Positions 1 to 8,031 are shown, counted from the stretch's first letter. The stretch is DNA of 17,648 bases from Holosporales bacterium (GCA_031266385.1 JAISBC010000002.1:1-17648); one strand, 5' to 3'. The notes: generated by a model from the sequence alone, not told the origin. Translations and numbers: made by a program.

Positions 1-211
1 TCAACTCATCTTCTCAATCCGTTGTACCTCTCTAATATGTGTACAGATTAAACGTGGATAATACTATCTGATAACGTAAGCGTGGATTATAACCTTTTTA
101 AATGATTCAGGGGGTGGGGGTATTTTATCCTTTAAACATCAGAAAACCCATAACTTGTGTGGTGCTGAGACTAATCGTTAAAAAATGCTGCATTGCTTTC
201 AAAATTGATCT

Positions 212-227
212 ATCATGCGTACATGAT
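212..227 (+). promoter_or_regulatory. Stem-loop 1 in rne leader
   Basis: This is a perfect 6-bp inverted repeat: ATCATG (212-217), loop CGTA, CATGAT (222-227). It lies about 130 nt before the rne start codon. It could be an RNA hairpin or a protein-binding palindrome. Confidence 0.4.
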
Positions 228-231
228 GCTC

Positions 232-273
232 TGTATTGGCCGAGATTTCTCGTGAAGAGTTGGGGCCAATATA
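232..273 (+). promoter_or_regulatory. Stem-loop 2 in rne leader
   Basis: TATTGGCC (234-241) pairs perfectly with GGCCAATA (264-271), and can be extended by a G-T wobble and a T-A pair. The loop region itself offers a nested hairpin, CGAG-ATTT-CTCG (241-252). Only 84 nt separate it from the rne ATG. RNase E autoregulation through leader hairpins is known in enterobacteria; a parallel role here is inference. Confidence 0.45.
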
Positions 274-357
274 CGCGTCGGATTTGATATAGTCGTTATA
301 TGTGTCGGTGCCACCCTTTAATTTTTGGCAGCGATTTTTGGTTGGGGTTTTGTTGAG

Positions 358-2157
358 ATGTCAGGAAGACTATTAATCGATGCTCGATATGAAGATGAAA
401 CGCGAATCGCGATCCTGGATGAAAACGGGAAATTGGAGAATTTCGAGGTTGAACATTCGGATAGACGCCCGATTAAGGGGAATATATATCTCGCGAAGAT
501 CGTCAGGATTGAGCCGTCCATTCAGGCCGCCTTTATAGATTATGGTGCCGAAAAGCACGGTTTTTTACCTCTCTCCGAAATTCATTATGAATATTTCAAT
601 AAGAACAATCCGCGTCCGACATCGACGAACGGAGGAGGGCAGCAAATCGAATCCGAAGACGATGAAGAAAAACGATCCAATCCATTGCGTGGATTACCGA
701 AGCATTTCAAAATACAGAATGTAATCTCGACGAAGCAGATCGTCCTGGTCCAGGCTGAGAAGGAGGTCCGTGGAAATAAGTGCGCTTTCTTTACGACTTT
801 TATTAGTCTTCCGGGAAGATATTGCGTCCTCATACCGAATTCTCCAAAGAACAAGGGGCCGGGTGTTTCGAAGAGGTTGGATGCTACCGAGAAAGTCAGG
901 CTGAGGGAAATCATCGAATCCCTCGACCTGCCGGATGGTATGGGATGTATCGTCCGAACGGCCGGAGAGAGCTGTAATAAACAGGAGATAAAACGAGATC
1001 TGGATTATCTTTTCAGATTGTGGAACGAAATCAAGGAAAAACGGACCAACGCGAAGACTCCATCATTGATTTATGAGGAAGGAAATGTCGTGAAGCGATC
1101 GATTCGTGATCTGTATCGCAGGACGATGCATGAGATCATGATTCAGGGGGCCGGAGCGTATAAGGAAGCCAAAACGTTCATGAAATTATTTACTCCGAGC
1201 CATGTTAAAAAGATTAAGTTATACGAAAATAACCCGATTCCACTATTTCATTCTTACGATATCGAGGAAAAAATTAAAGAAATTTTGGATCCAGTTGTTC
1301 CACTTCCATCGGGTGGATCGATCATAATAGGGATTACCGAGGCTTTGACGGCGATCGATGTCAATTCAGGGAAATCGAAAAGTGAGAAGGATATCAATGG
1401 GACGGCCGTCAAAACGAATCTCGAGGCCGTAACCGAGATTGCAAGACAGCTTAAATTGCGCGATATCGCCGGGATCATAGTGATAGATTTTATCGATATG
1501 ACAGATCAATTGTCGATCAGTAAGGTCGAGCGTAGGATGCGTGAAGTCATGAAACAGGATCAATCGAATGTACAAATCGGAAAGATTTCGCAGTTCGGTT
1601 TGTTAGAGCTTTCGAGGCAGAGACTCAGGATGAGCTTTACCGATGCGAGCTGCACGAAATGTAAACACTGTGCTGGGCTGGGCAAGGTTCTGTCCCCCGA
1701 ATCCATCGCGCTGTCAGTTATAAGGCAGGTTGAGGTCTCTTTGTTAGATGGGAAGAGTAAATCGATCGTCGTCGAGGTAGCTCCAGGAGTCGATCTATAT
1801 ATCCTCAATCAGAAACGGAAAATCGTTACCGAAATGGAGGGGACGTATAATGTTTCGATAGAAGTAATCGGGAATCAATCTCTAGAATCCTCTGAATGTA
1901 AAATAGTCGTCAAAGAGTTTCGACAGGATAAAGAGACGACGCCAATCGAAGATGAGGAAACTCTACAAAATCCCGCCCCAATAGAACGCCGGCGAAGAAT
2001 AAGGAGGAAAAGACCAGAGGCTCAGCCTCCCGAGGCTTTAGCGGAACCAGAACCAGCACCAGCACCGGTTAAAAGGCGCCGCCCAAGGAGGGTAAGGAAA
2101 CATCCTCCCGAGGCATCCGTAGAACCCCAATCGCCTGAAGATATCCAGTCAAATTAA
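358..2157 (+). CDS. rne: Ribonuclease E/G family endoribonuclease
   Basis: Endoribonuclease of mRNA decay and rRNA processing. I start it at ATG 358 (599 aa), because the family begins with a segment like this one's MSGRLLIDARYEDETRIAIL; the frame opens slightly earlier at a TTG that adds 11 unrelated residues. An S1 RNA-binding domain (about 37-160) is split by an acidic, Gly/Asn-rich insert (about 82-112), common in alphaproteobacterial RNase E. DNase I-like catalytic residues are present: D334 in TAIDVNSG and D377 in GIIVIDFIDM, matching E. coli D303 and D346. The zinc-link is C435-K-H-C438. The C-terminal scaffold is reduced to a tail of about 60 residues with two Arg-rich, Pro-rich blocks (543-552 and 572-581), probably for RNA binding. 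No long degradosome scaffold is visible, and I see no clear enolase or helicase site. Confidence 0.95.
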   Translation: MSGRLLIDARYEDETRIAILDENGKLENFEVEHSDRRPIKGNIYLAKIVRIEPSIQAAFIDYGAEKHGFLPLSEIHYEYFNKNNPRPTSTNGGGQQIESEDDEEKRSNPLRGLPKHFKIQNVISTKQIVLVQAEKEVRGNKCAFFTTFISLPGRYCVLIPNSPKNKGPGVSKRLDATEKVRLREIIESLDLPDGMGCIVRTAGESCNKQEIKRDLDYLFRLWNEIKEKRTNAKTPSLIYEEGNVVKRSIRDLYRRTMHEIMIQGAGAYKEAKTFMKLFTPSHVKKIKLYENNPIPLFHSYDIEEKIKEILDPVVPLPSGGSIIIGITEALTAIDVNSGKSKSEKDINGTAVKTNLEAVTEIARQLKLRDIAGIIVIDFIDMTDQLSISKVERRMREVMKQDQSNVQIGKISQFGLLELSRQRLRMSFTDASCTKCKHCAGLGKVLSPESIALSVIRQVEVSLLDGKSKSIVVEVAPGVDLYILNQKRKIVTEMEGTYNVSIEVIGNQSLESSECKIVVKEFRQDKETTPIEDEETLQNPAPIERRRRIRRKRPEAQPPEALAEPEPAPAPVKRRRPRRVRKHPPEASVEPQSPEDIQSN

Positions 2158-2267
2158 AAGTTTCCAGATGTAAAATAACCTCTCCCACCGCTGGTTTGAG
2201 GGGGTGTGGGGCACAATTTTCTTCTGTTTCAGACTGCAAGCCAATTCTGCGGATCGGGATCTCCTGT

Positions 2268-3338
2268 CTATTGTGCTTCGGTGATGATTATTTTGTAGAA
2301 CGGATCCCCCGTTGTGTAGGGATCGGCTGTGATACAGTACGATGTGTTTGGGATGCGCACCCTTTCTTTTTCTGGTACTGGAGTGAATTGTAGGATACTT
2401 CCTGCGAGATACTCCTGATCTGCTATTGGATCTTCACTCCCTGATTCGGAAGCTTCGAGGAGGAGTCTGTATGGATGGGCCTTTGGTGGCATGAATAGTG
2501 AGTCGTCGACATCTTCGCTGGGTATTAATCCTATACCTATCATGTATTGATGGAGGGATACCCGTGCTGCGGTTACTACCCAGGATTGACTAGTGAAGAA
2601 CAGTCCTCCTCCGGGTAACGGGTATGCTTTGCAGCACTTTACTGCAGTTACCGATCCGTGTTCAGATGTACGAGGGATGTAGAACTCTTCAAATGGAGTC
2701 TGTGGTAACATGTTCATGAGTTCTGGATTGAGTTGAGTTGCTGAGAATTCGTGTTCGCCGTACTCGAGTCCATGCGTGGTGACCATAAATTGGATCAGAC
2801 GGCCTGTTGGAGATCTGATTTGAGGGGAAACTTCCCAGACGTTGAGAGTGTACCTTTCTTGGGTTTGTTGAGTAAATTGAACTCCTGGATATCCATCGGT
2901 ATTATGTATGAATACTAAGGAAAATGGAGGAAGCGGGTTGGTTTCAAGTTGATCGGGTTGATATACAGGGATTCTATGAAATATTGTCTCCGGTCTTAGG
3001 ATTATGTGAGTGTCGCTCTCTGAATTTGTTTCAGTGAGGTAGTAGAAGATAATTTGGTACATCTGCGATTCTGGGTTGTCACAATATTCTCGGGAAAGCT
3101 CCTGGAAGATGGTATCAGCAGAGCGGTAATTCTGGCTTAACCGGTGATGATCTAATTCACGGTCGGTACAGAGTGTCGGGTCCGTAGAGCTTGGCGTCAG
3201 GAAATCCAAGGGATCTGTTGGCGGGAGTCCCGGCGATTCAGTGTCAGGGCCGGGCAAGCCACTTTCTTCTGTATGGTCTGCAGCAATAGTGCCTCCTATC
3301 AGGCCTAATATGGCCACTAGCTGTATCAACTTCTTCAT
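2268..3338 (-). CDS. Sec-exported orphan protein, 356 aa
   Basis: I do not recognise this protein. It starts at ATG 3338, preceded by GGGAG at good spacing. Residues 1-20 form a classical signal peptide (MKK, hydrophobic core, cleavage after TIAA). The mature protein opens with a Pro/Glu/Asp-rich low-complexity stretch (21-56) and continues as a globular, beta-looking domain with aromatic and Pro-rich segments, including a paired cysteine C235-C236 plus C57, C86 and C335. There is no second membrane segment, so a periplasmic or secreted product is likely. A near-consensus promoter lies just upstream (3374-3402), so it appears to be a strongly expressed single-gene unit, convergent with rne. 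A host-interaction role is possible but only inferred from export and lack of a known family. Confidence 0.8.
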   Translation of the reverse strand: MKKLIQLVAILGLIGGTIAADHTEESGLPGPDTESPGLPPTDPLDFLTPSSTDPTLCTDRELDHHRLSQNYRSADTIFQELSREYCDNPESQMYQIIFYYLTETNSESDTHIILRPETIFHRIPVYQPDQLETNPLPPFSLVFIHNTDGYPGVQFTQQTQERYTLNVWEVSPQIRSPTGRLIQFMVTTHGLEYGEHEFSATQLNPELMNMLPQTPFEEFYIPRTSEHGSVTAVKCCKAYPLPGGGLFFTSQSWVVTAARVSLHQYMIGIGLIPSEDVDDSLFMPPKAHPYRLLLEASESGSEDPIADQEYLAGSILQFTPVPEKERVRIPNTSYCITADPYTTGDPFYKIIITEAQ

Positions 3339-3373
3339 TATTACTCCCTGATTTTATACCTAAAGGTGGGCGC

Positions 3374-3402
3374 ATGATACTATGGCTTTGTTATTATGTC
3401 AA
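3374..3402 (-). promoter_or_regulatory. Sigma-70-type promoter for 2268-3338
   Basis: Read on the minus strand, TTGACA (3402-3397) is followed by exactly 17 bases and then TATCAT (3379-3374). The -35 is perfect and the -10 matches 4 of 6. The predicted start lies near 3367, giving a 5' leader of about 28 nt. Confidence 0.7.
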
Positions 3403-3480
3403 TGTCTTATACTATTTATCAACCTCATGTATGTAGCCTATGAATGCTAAGCTTTGTAAAATACAGCTAATTTTGATCTG

Positions 3481-3509
3481 TTGATAATGCCGGCGAAAGA
3501 AAATATAAT
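3481..3509 (+). promoter_or_regulatory. Near-consensus promoter for tRNA-Cys and probably accA
   Basis: TTGATA (3481-3486), a 17-base spacer, and a perfect TATAAT (3504-3509). The predicted start is near 3516, about 25 nt before the tRNA. It diverges from the promoter at 3374-3402. No terminator is visible between the tRNA and accA, so it may serve both. Confidence 0.75.
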
Positions 3510-3540
3510 CTGGGAATGCGTTCGAGCATTTTTTAAAGAA

Positions 3541-3614
3541 GGCCGAGTGGCAGAATGGTTATGCAGAGGACTGCAAATCCTTGTATGTCGGTCCGATTCC
3601 GGCCTCGGCCTCCA
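3541..3614 (+). tRNA. tRNA-Cys (GCA)
   Basis: This is a 74-nt cloverleaf. The acceptor arms GGCCGAG (3541-3547) and CTCGGCC (3604-3610) pair perfectly, followed by discriminator T (3611, as expected for tRNA-Cys) and an encoded CCA (3612-3614). The anticodon arm is GAGGA-CTGCAAA-TCCTT, with anticodon GCA at 3573-3575. The T arm is GTCGG-TCCGATT-CCGGC with one wobble pair. It lies 32 nt before accA. Confidence 0.95.
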
Positions 3615-3646
3615 TCTTTTTCGCTGCGTAGTAGACTCTAGCTTAT

Positions 3647-4603
3647 ATGTCATTCCCTCTAGATTTTGAGAACCAGGTTCTCGCCATCGAAAACAAGATA
3701 AAAGAGCTAAGAGACGCATCGAGGCTCGGTGATATCGATGTAGCCTCCGAAATTTCTAAAATGCAGACGAAGGTCAATAAACTTCTCGGAAACATATATC
3801 GAAAATTAACACCGTGGCAAAAGGTTCAGGTAGCCCGGCATCCAGATCGTCCGAAGTTTCTCGATTATCTATCCGGAATTTTCACCGATTTCGTCGAGTT
3901 ATCCGGAGATAGGATTTGTTCTGAAGATAGAGCAATAATCGGTGGATTCGCCAAATTAGACGGAGTTAAGTGCGTGGTCATAGGCCAAGAAAAGGGCCGA
4001 GATACCGAATCGAGATTGGAGCACAACTTTGGGATGGCAAAACCAGAAGGCTACCGTAAGGCCTTCCGTCTCCTCGATTTGGCTCACCGCTTTAACCTAC
4101 CGGTGATTTCATTCATCGATACATCCGGGGCTTTTCCCGGAATCGAATCGGAAGAACGAGGTCAAGCCGAGGCAATCGCCAGATGCATGGAAAAGAGTTT
4201 CCAAATTAACTCGGCATTCATCAGTATCGTAATCGGTGAGGGTGGATCCGGTGGTGCCATCGCGATCGCCGCCTCAGATTATGTCCTGATGCTCGAGCAT
4301 GCCGTCTACTCAGTCATATCCCCTGAGGGATGTGCATCCATCTTATGGAAAGACGATACGAAGGCCGAACTCGCCGCGGAGGCTCAGAAATTGACGGCTC
4401 CAGATCTATTATCTCTCGGGGTCATCGATAAAATTATTGAGGAGCCGGTTGGCGGGGCTCACAGAAGCAAGGATGAAACCATCGCCAAAGTTAAGGCCGA
4501 AATCACCGTGTACCTGAATAGAGCACTCGAAGTATCGAGCGATCTAAGAAGAGACCTGAGAAGGCAAAAATTCATGTCGATGGGAAATAGTTTTCTTACG
4601 TAA
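3647..4603 (+). CDS. accA: Acetyl-CoA carboxylase carboxyltransferase subunit alpha
   Basis: AccA (318 aa, full family length) works with AccD to transfer the carboxyl group from carboxybiotin to acetyl-CoA, making malonyl-CoA for fatty-acid synthesis in the cytoplasm. The N-terminal helical segment (LDFENQVLAIENKIKELR) is typical, as is ARHPDRPKFLDYL (63-75). The crotonase-fold core holds GQEKGRDT (113-120), the PEGYRKA loop (133-139), FIDTSGAFPG (156-165), the glycine-rich oxyanion segment GEGGSGGAIAI (197-207) and SPEGCASILW (225-234). The start ATG at 3647 fits family N-termini but has no evident Shine-Dalgarno sequence. The gene sits just behind tRNA-Cys and is probably co-transcribed with it; accD is not in the window. 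Confidence 0.97.
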   Translation: MSFPLDFENQVLAIENKIKELRDASRLGDIDVASEISKMQTKVNKLLGNIYRKLTPWQKVQVARHPDRPKFLDYLSGIFTDFVELSGDRICSEDRAIIGGFAKLDGVKCVVIGQEKGRDTESRLEHNFGMAKPEGYRKAFRLLDLAHRFNLPVISFIDTSGAFPGIESEERGQAEAIARCMEKSFQINSAFISIVIGEGGSGGAIAIAASDYVLMLEHAVYSVISPEGCASILWKDDTKAELAAEAQKLTAPDLLSLGVIDKIIEEPVGGAHRSKDETIAKVKAEITVYLNRALEVSSDLRRDLRRQKFMSMGNSFLT

Positions 4604-4698
4604 GAGGTATTCATCCAGGAAACTGTGCTTGGTCAGGCCACTATGATCGTATAAAATCGTTTTTGGATCATCCGGTATTTTCTTTTGCATCGTGAGAT

Positions 4699-5418
4699 AT
4701 GCGCTTTGTCAAGGCCCAGACGAACGGAAACGATTTCATCATCATCCTCAGGAAGGAAGAGGATTCGTCCATCACCGGAGAAATAGCAAAACTGATTGCA
4801 GATCGGTATTTTGGGGTTGGATGTGATCAGGTCATGGAGCTCACCAAAATTACAGATACGAGATATAACATCAATTTTTTCAATGCCGATGGTGGGCGTG
4901 CAGAGATGTGTGGGAACGGAATCTGCGCCGCCTCCCTGTTCATTGGTAGAATAATTTTATCGAGAGATAGGGCGGAACTCAATTTTACGGTTTCAGATCG
5001 TGAATATAGGACTACCATCGAAGATGAAGAAGTCACATTATTCACTGAAAAACCAATTTTTTTACATAAAGACTCGGAGTATCAGATACTTTCAACGGGA
5101 AACAGGCATTTGGTATGTAATATGAAGATGGTCAATTTAGTAATTGATCTAAAAAATAAATTTCCTGAATGCAACATCCACTTCATCGAATGTATTGATG
5201 AATTTGTTAGGATGAAAACTTTCGAGAGAGGGGTCGGCTGGACGAAGGCTTGCGGAAGCGGAGCCCTCGCCGTCGCTACCTCCCAAAATCTTCAGGGGTC
5301 TGTGAAGATCATTCATGACGGAGGTACCTCGATCGTGAGGAGCTATGATGATAACCGGGTCAGCCTAACCGTGCGTCCAAAACTAGTCTTTAGCGGGGAT
5401 TTCTATGATGCCTCCTGA
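4699..5418 (+). CDS. dapF: Diaminopimelate epimerase (short, divergent)
   Basis: DapF converts LL- to meso-diaminopimelate for peptidoglycan and lysine using two cysteines. Both are here: C71 in NADGGRAEMCGNG and C185 in TKACGSGA. Also present are the N-terminal GNDF (10-13), a counterpart of the substrate-binding Asn in NIHF (159-162), and E177-R178 of ERG. At 239 aa it is some 35 residues shorter than usual (about 275). Normally conserved positions differ: CGNGIC instead of CGNGxR, GNRH instead of GNPH, and ERGVGWT instead of ERGxGET. It probably remains active, since catalytic residues are kept, but it is evolving fast. The start has GTGAGA just upstream. Its last 14 bases overlap the start of tssA, implying translational coupling. 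Confidence 0.9.
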   Translation: MRFVKAQTNGNDFIIILRKEEDSSITGEIAKLIADRYFGVGCDQVMELTKITDTRYNINFFNADGGRAEMCGNGICAASLFIGRIILSRDRAELNFTVSDREYRTTIEDEEVTLFTEKPIFLHKDSEYQILSTGNRHLVCNMKMVNLVIDLKNKFPECNIHFIECIDEFVRMKTFERGVGWTKACGSGALAVATSQNLQGSVKIIHDGGTSIVRSYDDNRVSLTVRPKLVFSGDFYDAS

Positions 5419-6457
5419 TACATATACCATCGAAGAAATTTTAACAGAAATTCCGGGGACGGACGATGGAATTGGTTCCGATGTTTCGTTAACCTCAGTT
5501 TATGATGATATAAAACATGCTCGATTCGAGGAGGATAATGGTCTTTCCCTCGGAGTTTGGGAACGAGATCTCAAAAAAGCCGACTGGAAACTGGTCGAAA
5601 AGTTAACGATAGATGCATTAAAAAATCAGACGAAAGATCTTCAAATCCTAGTCTGGTTTATCGAATCAGTCGTCGTTCTTCAGGGATTTTCGGGGATTCC
5701 ATCGGCCATCGAATTCCTCAGATCATTTCTGGAATCATTTTGGAGCTCTTGCTACCCCAAGGCTGAGGATTCCGACCCAGAATATAAATTCAGAATTTTG
5801 GATTGGTTATATGAAACTGTTGCGAAAAGAATGCTATATTTTCCATTCGTCAAAGTGGGCCATACCTCGGATACAGAAATCAATTTATATCAATACGAAT
5901 ATGCCCTCGAAATGCAGGCCCGGCAGGCTCGATCGCCATCGAAAGCCAGTGAAATCGCAAACTCGGCGAAAAGAAATGATATCAAAACGATAGATGAAAT
6001 CAATGGAATCCTTGCGCAAATTAAAGCAGATGAGGCCATAGGTTTTTGTGATCTATCAAGCCAAATCAAAGAAGCAGTAAAAAATCTAGCCCAAACTATC
6101 TCGAAAATTTCTGAAGAAAAGTCGTTTGGAGTTTTCTTGAATCTAACGGCAAATTTAGGGAAAATAGAAGGGGTGCTCCACAAACACATTCCAAATGGTG
6201 CGGAAATTCCTAATAAAAACGATGATTCTCCAAGATCTGATGATCAGGCAATTTTCATCGAAACTGATCGAGAAAAATTATACGCTCGATTAATCCAGAT
6301 CAAACAAGAACTAATGGCAGCGGACAGGCATAGCCCAAGCCACTGCCTCCTCGAATTGATAGTATCCTGGCAAAATAAAACCCTCCTCGATATAATAAAT
6401 GACTTAAAGGAGGGAAATACTCCTGCCCACCAACTCCTCCGAATACTGATGTCATAG
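5405..6457 (+). CDS. tssA: Type VI secretion protein TssA (ImpA N-terminal family)
   Basis: TssA caps or organises assembly of the T6SS baseplate, sheath and tail in the cytoplasm. The N-terminal ImpA domain (about 8-150) is clear: PGTDDGIGSDVSLTSVYDDI, then SLGVWERDLKKADW (48-61), then the TKDLQ segment (76-80) and FIESVVVLQGFSGI. The C-terminus (about 304-350, with SPSHCLLELIVSW and LLDIINDL) matches the short helical tail of TssA proteins of the TssA1 type. The middle is helical and rich in Lys and Glu. Length (350 aa) is near the small end of the family. Start codons at 5405 and 5408 both lie inside dapF, and the GGGG at 5395-5398 could act as the ribosome binding site. No other T6SS gene is in the window, so the main cluster must lie elsewhere or the system is split. 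Confidence 0.88.
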   Translation: MMPPDTYTIEEILTEIPGTDDGIGSDVSLTSVYDDIKHARFEEDNGLSLGVWERDLKKADWKLVEKLTIDALKNQTKDLQILVWFIESVVVLQGFSGIPSAIEFLRSFLESFWSSCYPKAEDSDPEYKFRILDWLYETVAKRMLYFPFVKVGHTSDTEINLYQYEYALEMQARQARSPSKASEIANSAKRNDIKTIDEINGILAQIKADEAIGFCDLSSQIKEAVKNLAQTISKISEEKSFGVFLNLTANLGKIEGVLHKHIPNGAEIPNKNDDSPRSDDQAIFIETDREKLYARLIQIKQELMAADRHSPSHCLLELIVSWQNKTLLDIINDLKEGNTPAHQLLRILMS

Positions 6458-6534
6458 CTTAGGAAGTAATATTAACTAAAAGTTAACGTAATTATCCTAC
6501 ACTATCTAATATAGAATAAAAAAAAGAGGTTAAT

Positions 6535-8004
6535 ATGAGGCGGTTAACAATTTCATTGGTTGTTTTGGGGCCTCTATATATGAGCTCCACCAATCAAGCG
6601 TTATCTAGCGAACCAAAAGTCGGAGATCCCCAGACAATTGAACCGAGAGACGCGGAACTCCCACAAAGGGATCTAGCAGTAGGTGACCCTTTACTGGGGG
6701 CTAGGCAGGTCACAGCGGAAACATCTCCCACACCCAACACCGACAATGCTGTTCCAAATACTCCTCCTCCGGCTCCGCCCCCACAGCCAGCCGCGGCCCC
6801 CGCTCCGGTAGTTCATGATCAACAAACTAAATCAGCTAATGTCGGCGATAAAGCTGGCGGTGTTTTACCGGCTATGAGCGATGCAGAACTTTTCGAGAAC
6901 TATAGAGGAGCGGTCTTTAAGGTATTCAATAGGAGCATGACACTTCCACAACCGTTCCCAAGTGAGTCGGGAGGAGTGCTACTGTATATTTATGTAAATG
7001 AGAACGTGTTGAGCATGTTCCAAGTTAATGATAATGAGGGGTTTGCGAACGCATTGACGGTTTCTACAGAGCAATTGGATTCTGAAACACTCAAGACAAT
7101 TTGTAGAGCAATGAGACAGAAACTAATCGAAGCCTTAGAGAGAATGAATGCATCTCAAAAAGAAGCCGTTACGGTGAGCCTTCAGGGAGTTAATGCGGGT
7201 GGGATAGCACCTAAAAAAGGAAGTTTGGAAGAAGGGGTATTTGAAATATTTGAAGTGGATCAAGGTCAAACGCCAGCAAAGCCTCAGCCCACGGTTGTCA
7301 TTATTGAACTGAATCCCGGTAACACATCTAAAGTGGTAACTACTCCTTCGGTGGAGATTTTAGAAATCGCGCATGAGCATGATAAAAAGAGGCGGAAGTT
7401 GATAGAAGCATTGACACAGAGCTTGGCATCGCTGTCCAATTTCTCAGTTCCACAAGCAAAAGCAGCTATACAAATTGCGAGATTACGGGCATTAATAAGA
7501 GACAACGAAAAAGCAATTACAGAAAGATTAGGTGATCAGGCGAAAGTCTTCAAGGTAACAGCTGAGCATCTTGACAAAATAAATACAAAAATAGAGGATC
7601 AAAAAAAGAAGGTTGAGCAGGGAAAAACAACGGGAGCCAACAAACAGACGAACGCTGGAGGGAAAAATAATAAGGTATCGACTGCAACGCAGAAGCAGCA
7701 GAAAGAGGCTGAAGATAATTTACTTAACTTAATGGCAGAGAGAGCTTCATTAGAGGCACAACTGAAGGACTTACGAGACAAACGACAAGAAAAGGTCGGA
7801 GAATTGGAACAGAAAATGGAGGAGCTCAAGGCACAAGAAGCTAAGCTAAGAAGCTCAGAATTGGGCGATAATGGAGAAGTGTTGCTTGTGCTTGCTGAGC
7901 AAAGCTATCCTTCAATTTTATCCATCACTAAAGATATGCAAGACAATAGCACAGAAAAGCGTGCAGAATTGCGGTCATTAGTAGTAGTAGAGGACGCGAA
8001 TTAA
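6535..8004 (+). CDS. Exported Pro-rich/coiled-coil orphan protein, 489 aa
   Basis: I recognise no family. ATG 6535 has AGAGG a few bases upstream; a weak promoter (TTAACG 6483-6488, 18 bases, TAATAT 6507-6512) may serve it. Residues 1-22 look like a signal peptide (cleavage near NQA-LS). Then comes a Pro/Ala-rich linker (about 72-93), and a mixed domain with the only cysteine, C190. Two segments, 127-206 and 235-297, look like diverged copies of one module: each starts VF-K/E-V/I-F and ends RxKLIEAL. The C-terminal part is charged helix, likely coiled coil at 310-360 and 385-440, broken by a Gly/Asn/Lys/Thr linker (361-385). It sits directly after tssA, so an exported substrate role is conceivable, but an apparent Sec signal argues against direct T6SS export. 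Confidence 0.8.
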   Translation: MRRLTISLVVLGPLYMSSTNQALSSEPKVGDPQTIEPRDAELPQRDLAVGDPLLGARQVTAETSPTPNTDNAVPNTPPPAPPPQPAAAPAPVVHDQQTKSANVGDKAGGVLPAMSDAELFENYRGAVFKVFNRSMTLPQPFPSESGGVLLYIYVNENVLSMFQVNDNEGFANALTVSTEQLDSETLKTICRAMRQKLIEALERMNASQKEAVTVSLQGVNAGGIAPKKGSLEEGVFEIFEVDQGQTPAKPQPTVVIIELNPGNTSKVVTTPSVEILEIAHEHDKKRRKLIEALTQSLASLSNFSVPQAKAAIQIARLRALIRDNEKAITERLGDQAKVFKVTAEHLDKINTKIEDQKKKVEQGKTTGANKQTNAGGKNNKVSTATQKQQKEAEDNLLNLMAERASLEAQLKDLRDKRQEKVGELEQKMEELKAQEAKLRSSELGDNGEVLLVLAEQSYPSILSITKDMQDNSTEKRAELRSLVVVEDAN

Positions 8005-8031
8005 AATGCCAGAAGTAAGTACAATCGGAAA

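Larger units (their letters stand above)
1..357 (+). other. Non-coding leader upstream of rne
   Basis: No convincing gene is visible here. A 61-codon open frame at 102-287 has no ribosome binding site and no recognisable protein character. The stretch holds two imperfect direct copies of CGTGGAT followed by an AT-rich hexamer, near 53-64 and 81-93; the second includes the -10-like TATAAC (88-93), but no good -35 lies 17 bases upstream. Two stem-loops follow (212-227 and 232-273). The natural reading is a promoter plus a long structured 5' untranslated leader for rne, but the transcription start cannot be fixed from sequence. Confidence 0.5.

Noticed and set aside
102..287. 61-codon frame upstream of rne
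   Set aside because: No ribosome binding site, high Cys/Val content without recognisable protein features, and it runs through two stem-loops.
2165..2220. Possible terminator between rne and the convergent secreted gene
   Set aside because: Only about five or six base pairs form (CCCAC/GTGGG) around a 20-nt loop, and no T-tract follows.
3481..3669. 62-codon plus-strand frame over the tRNA
   Set aside because: It is simply the promoter and tRNA-Cys read as codons.
4643..4671. ATGATC/GATCAT stem between accA and dapF
   Set aside because: Six pairs with a 17-nt loop and only a broken T-rich stretch; too weak for a terminator call.
6472..6486. TTAACT-AAA-AGTTAA hairpin after tssA
   Set aside because: Short and AT-rich, easily due to chance; no T-tract follows.
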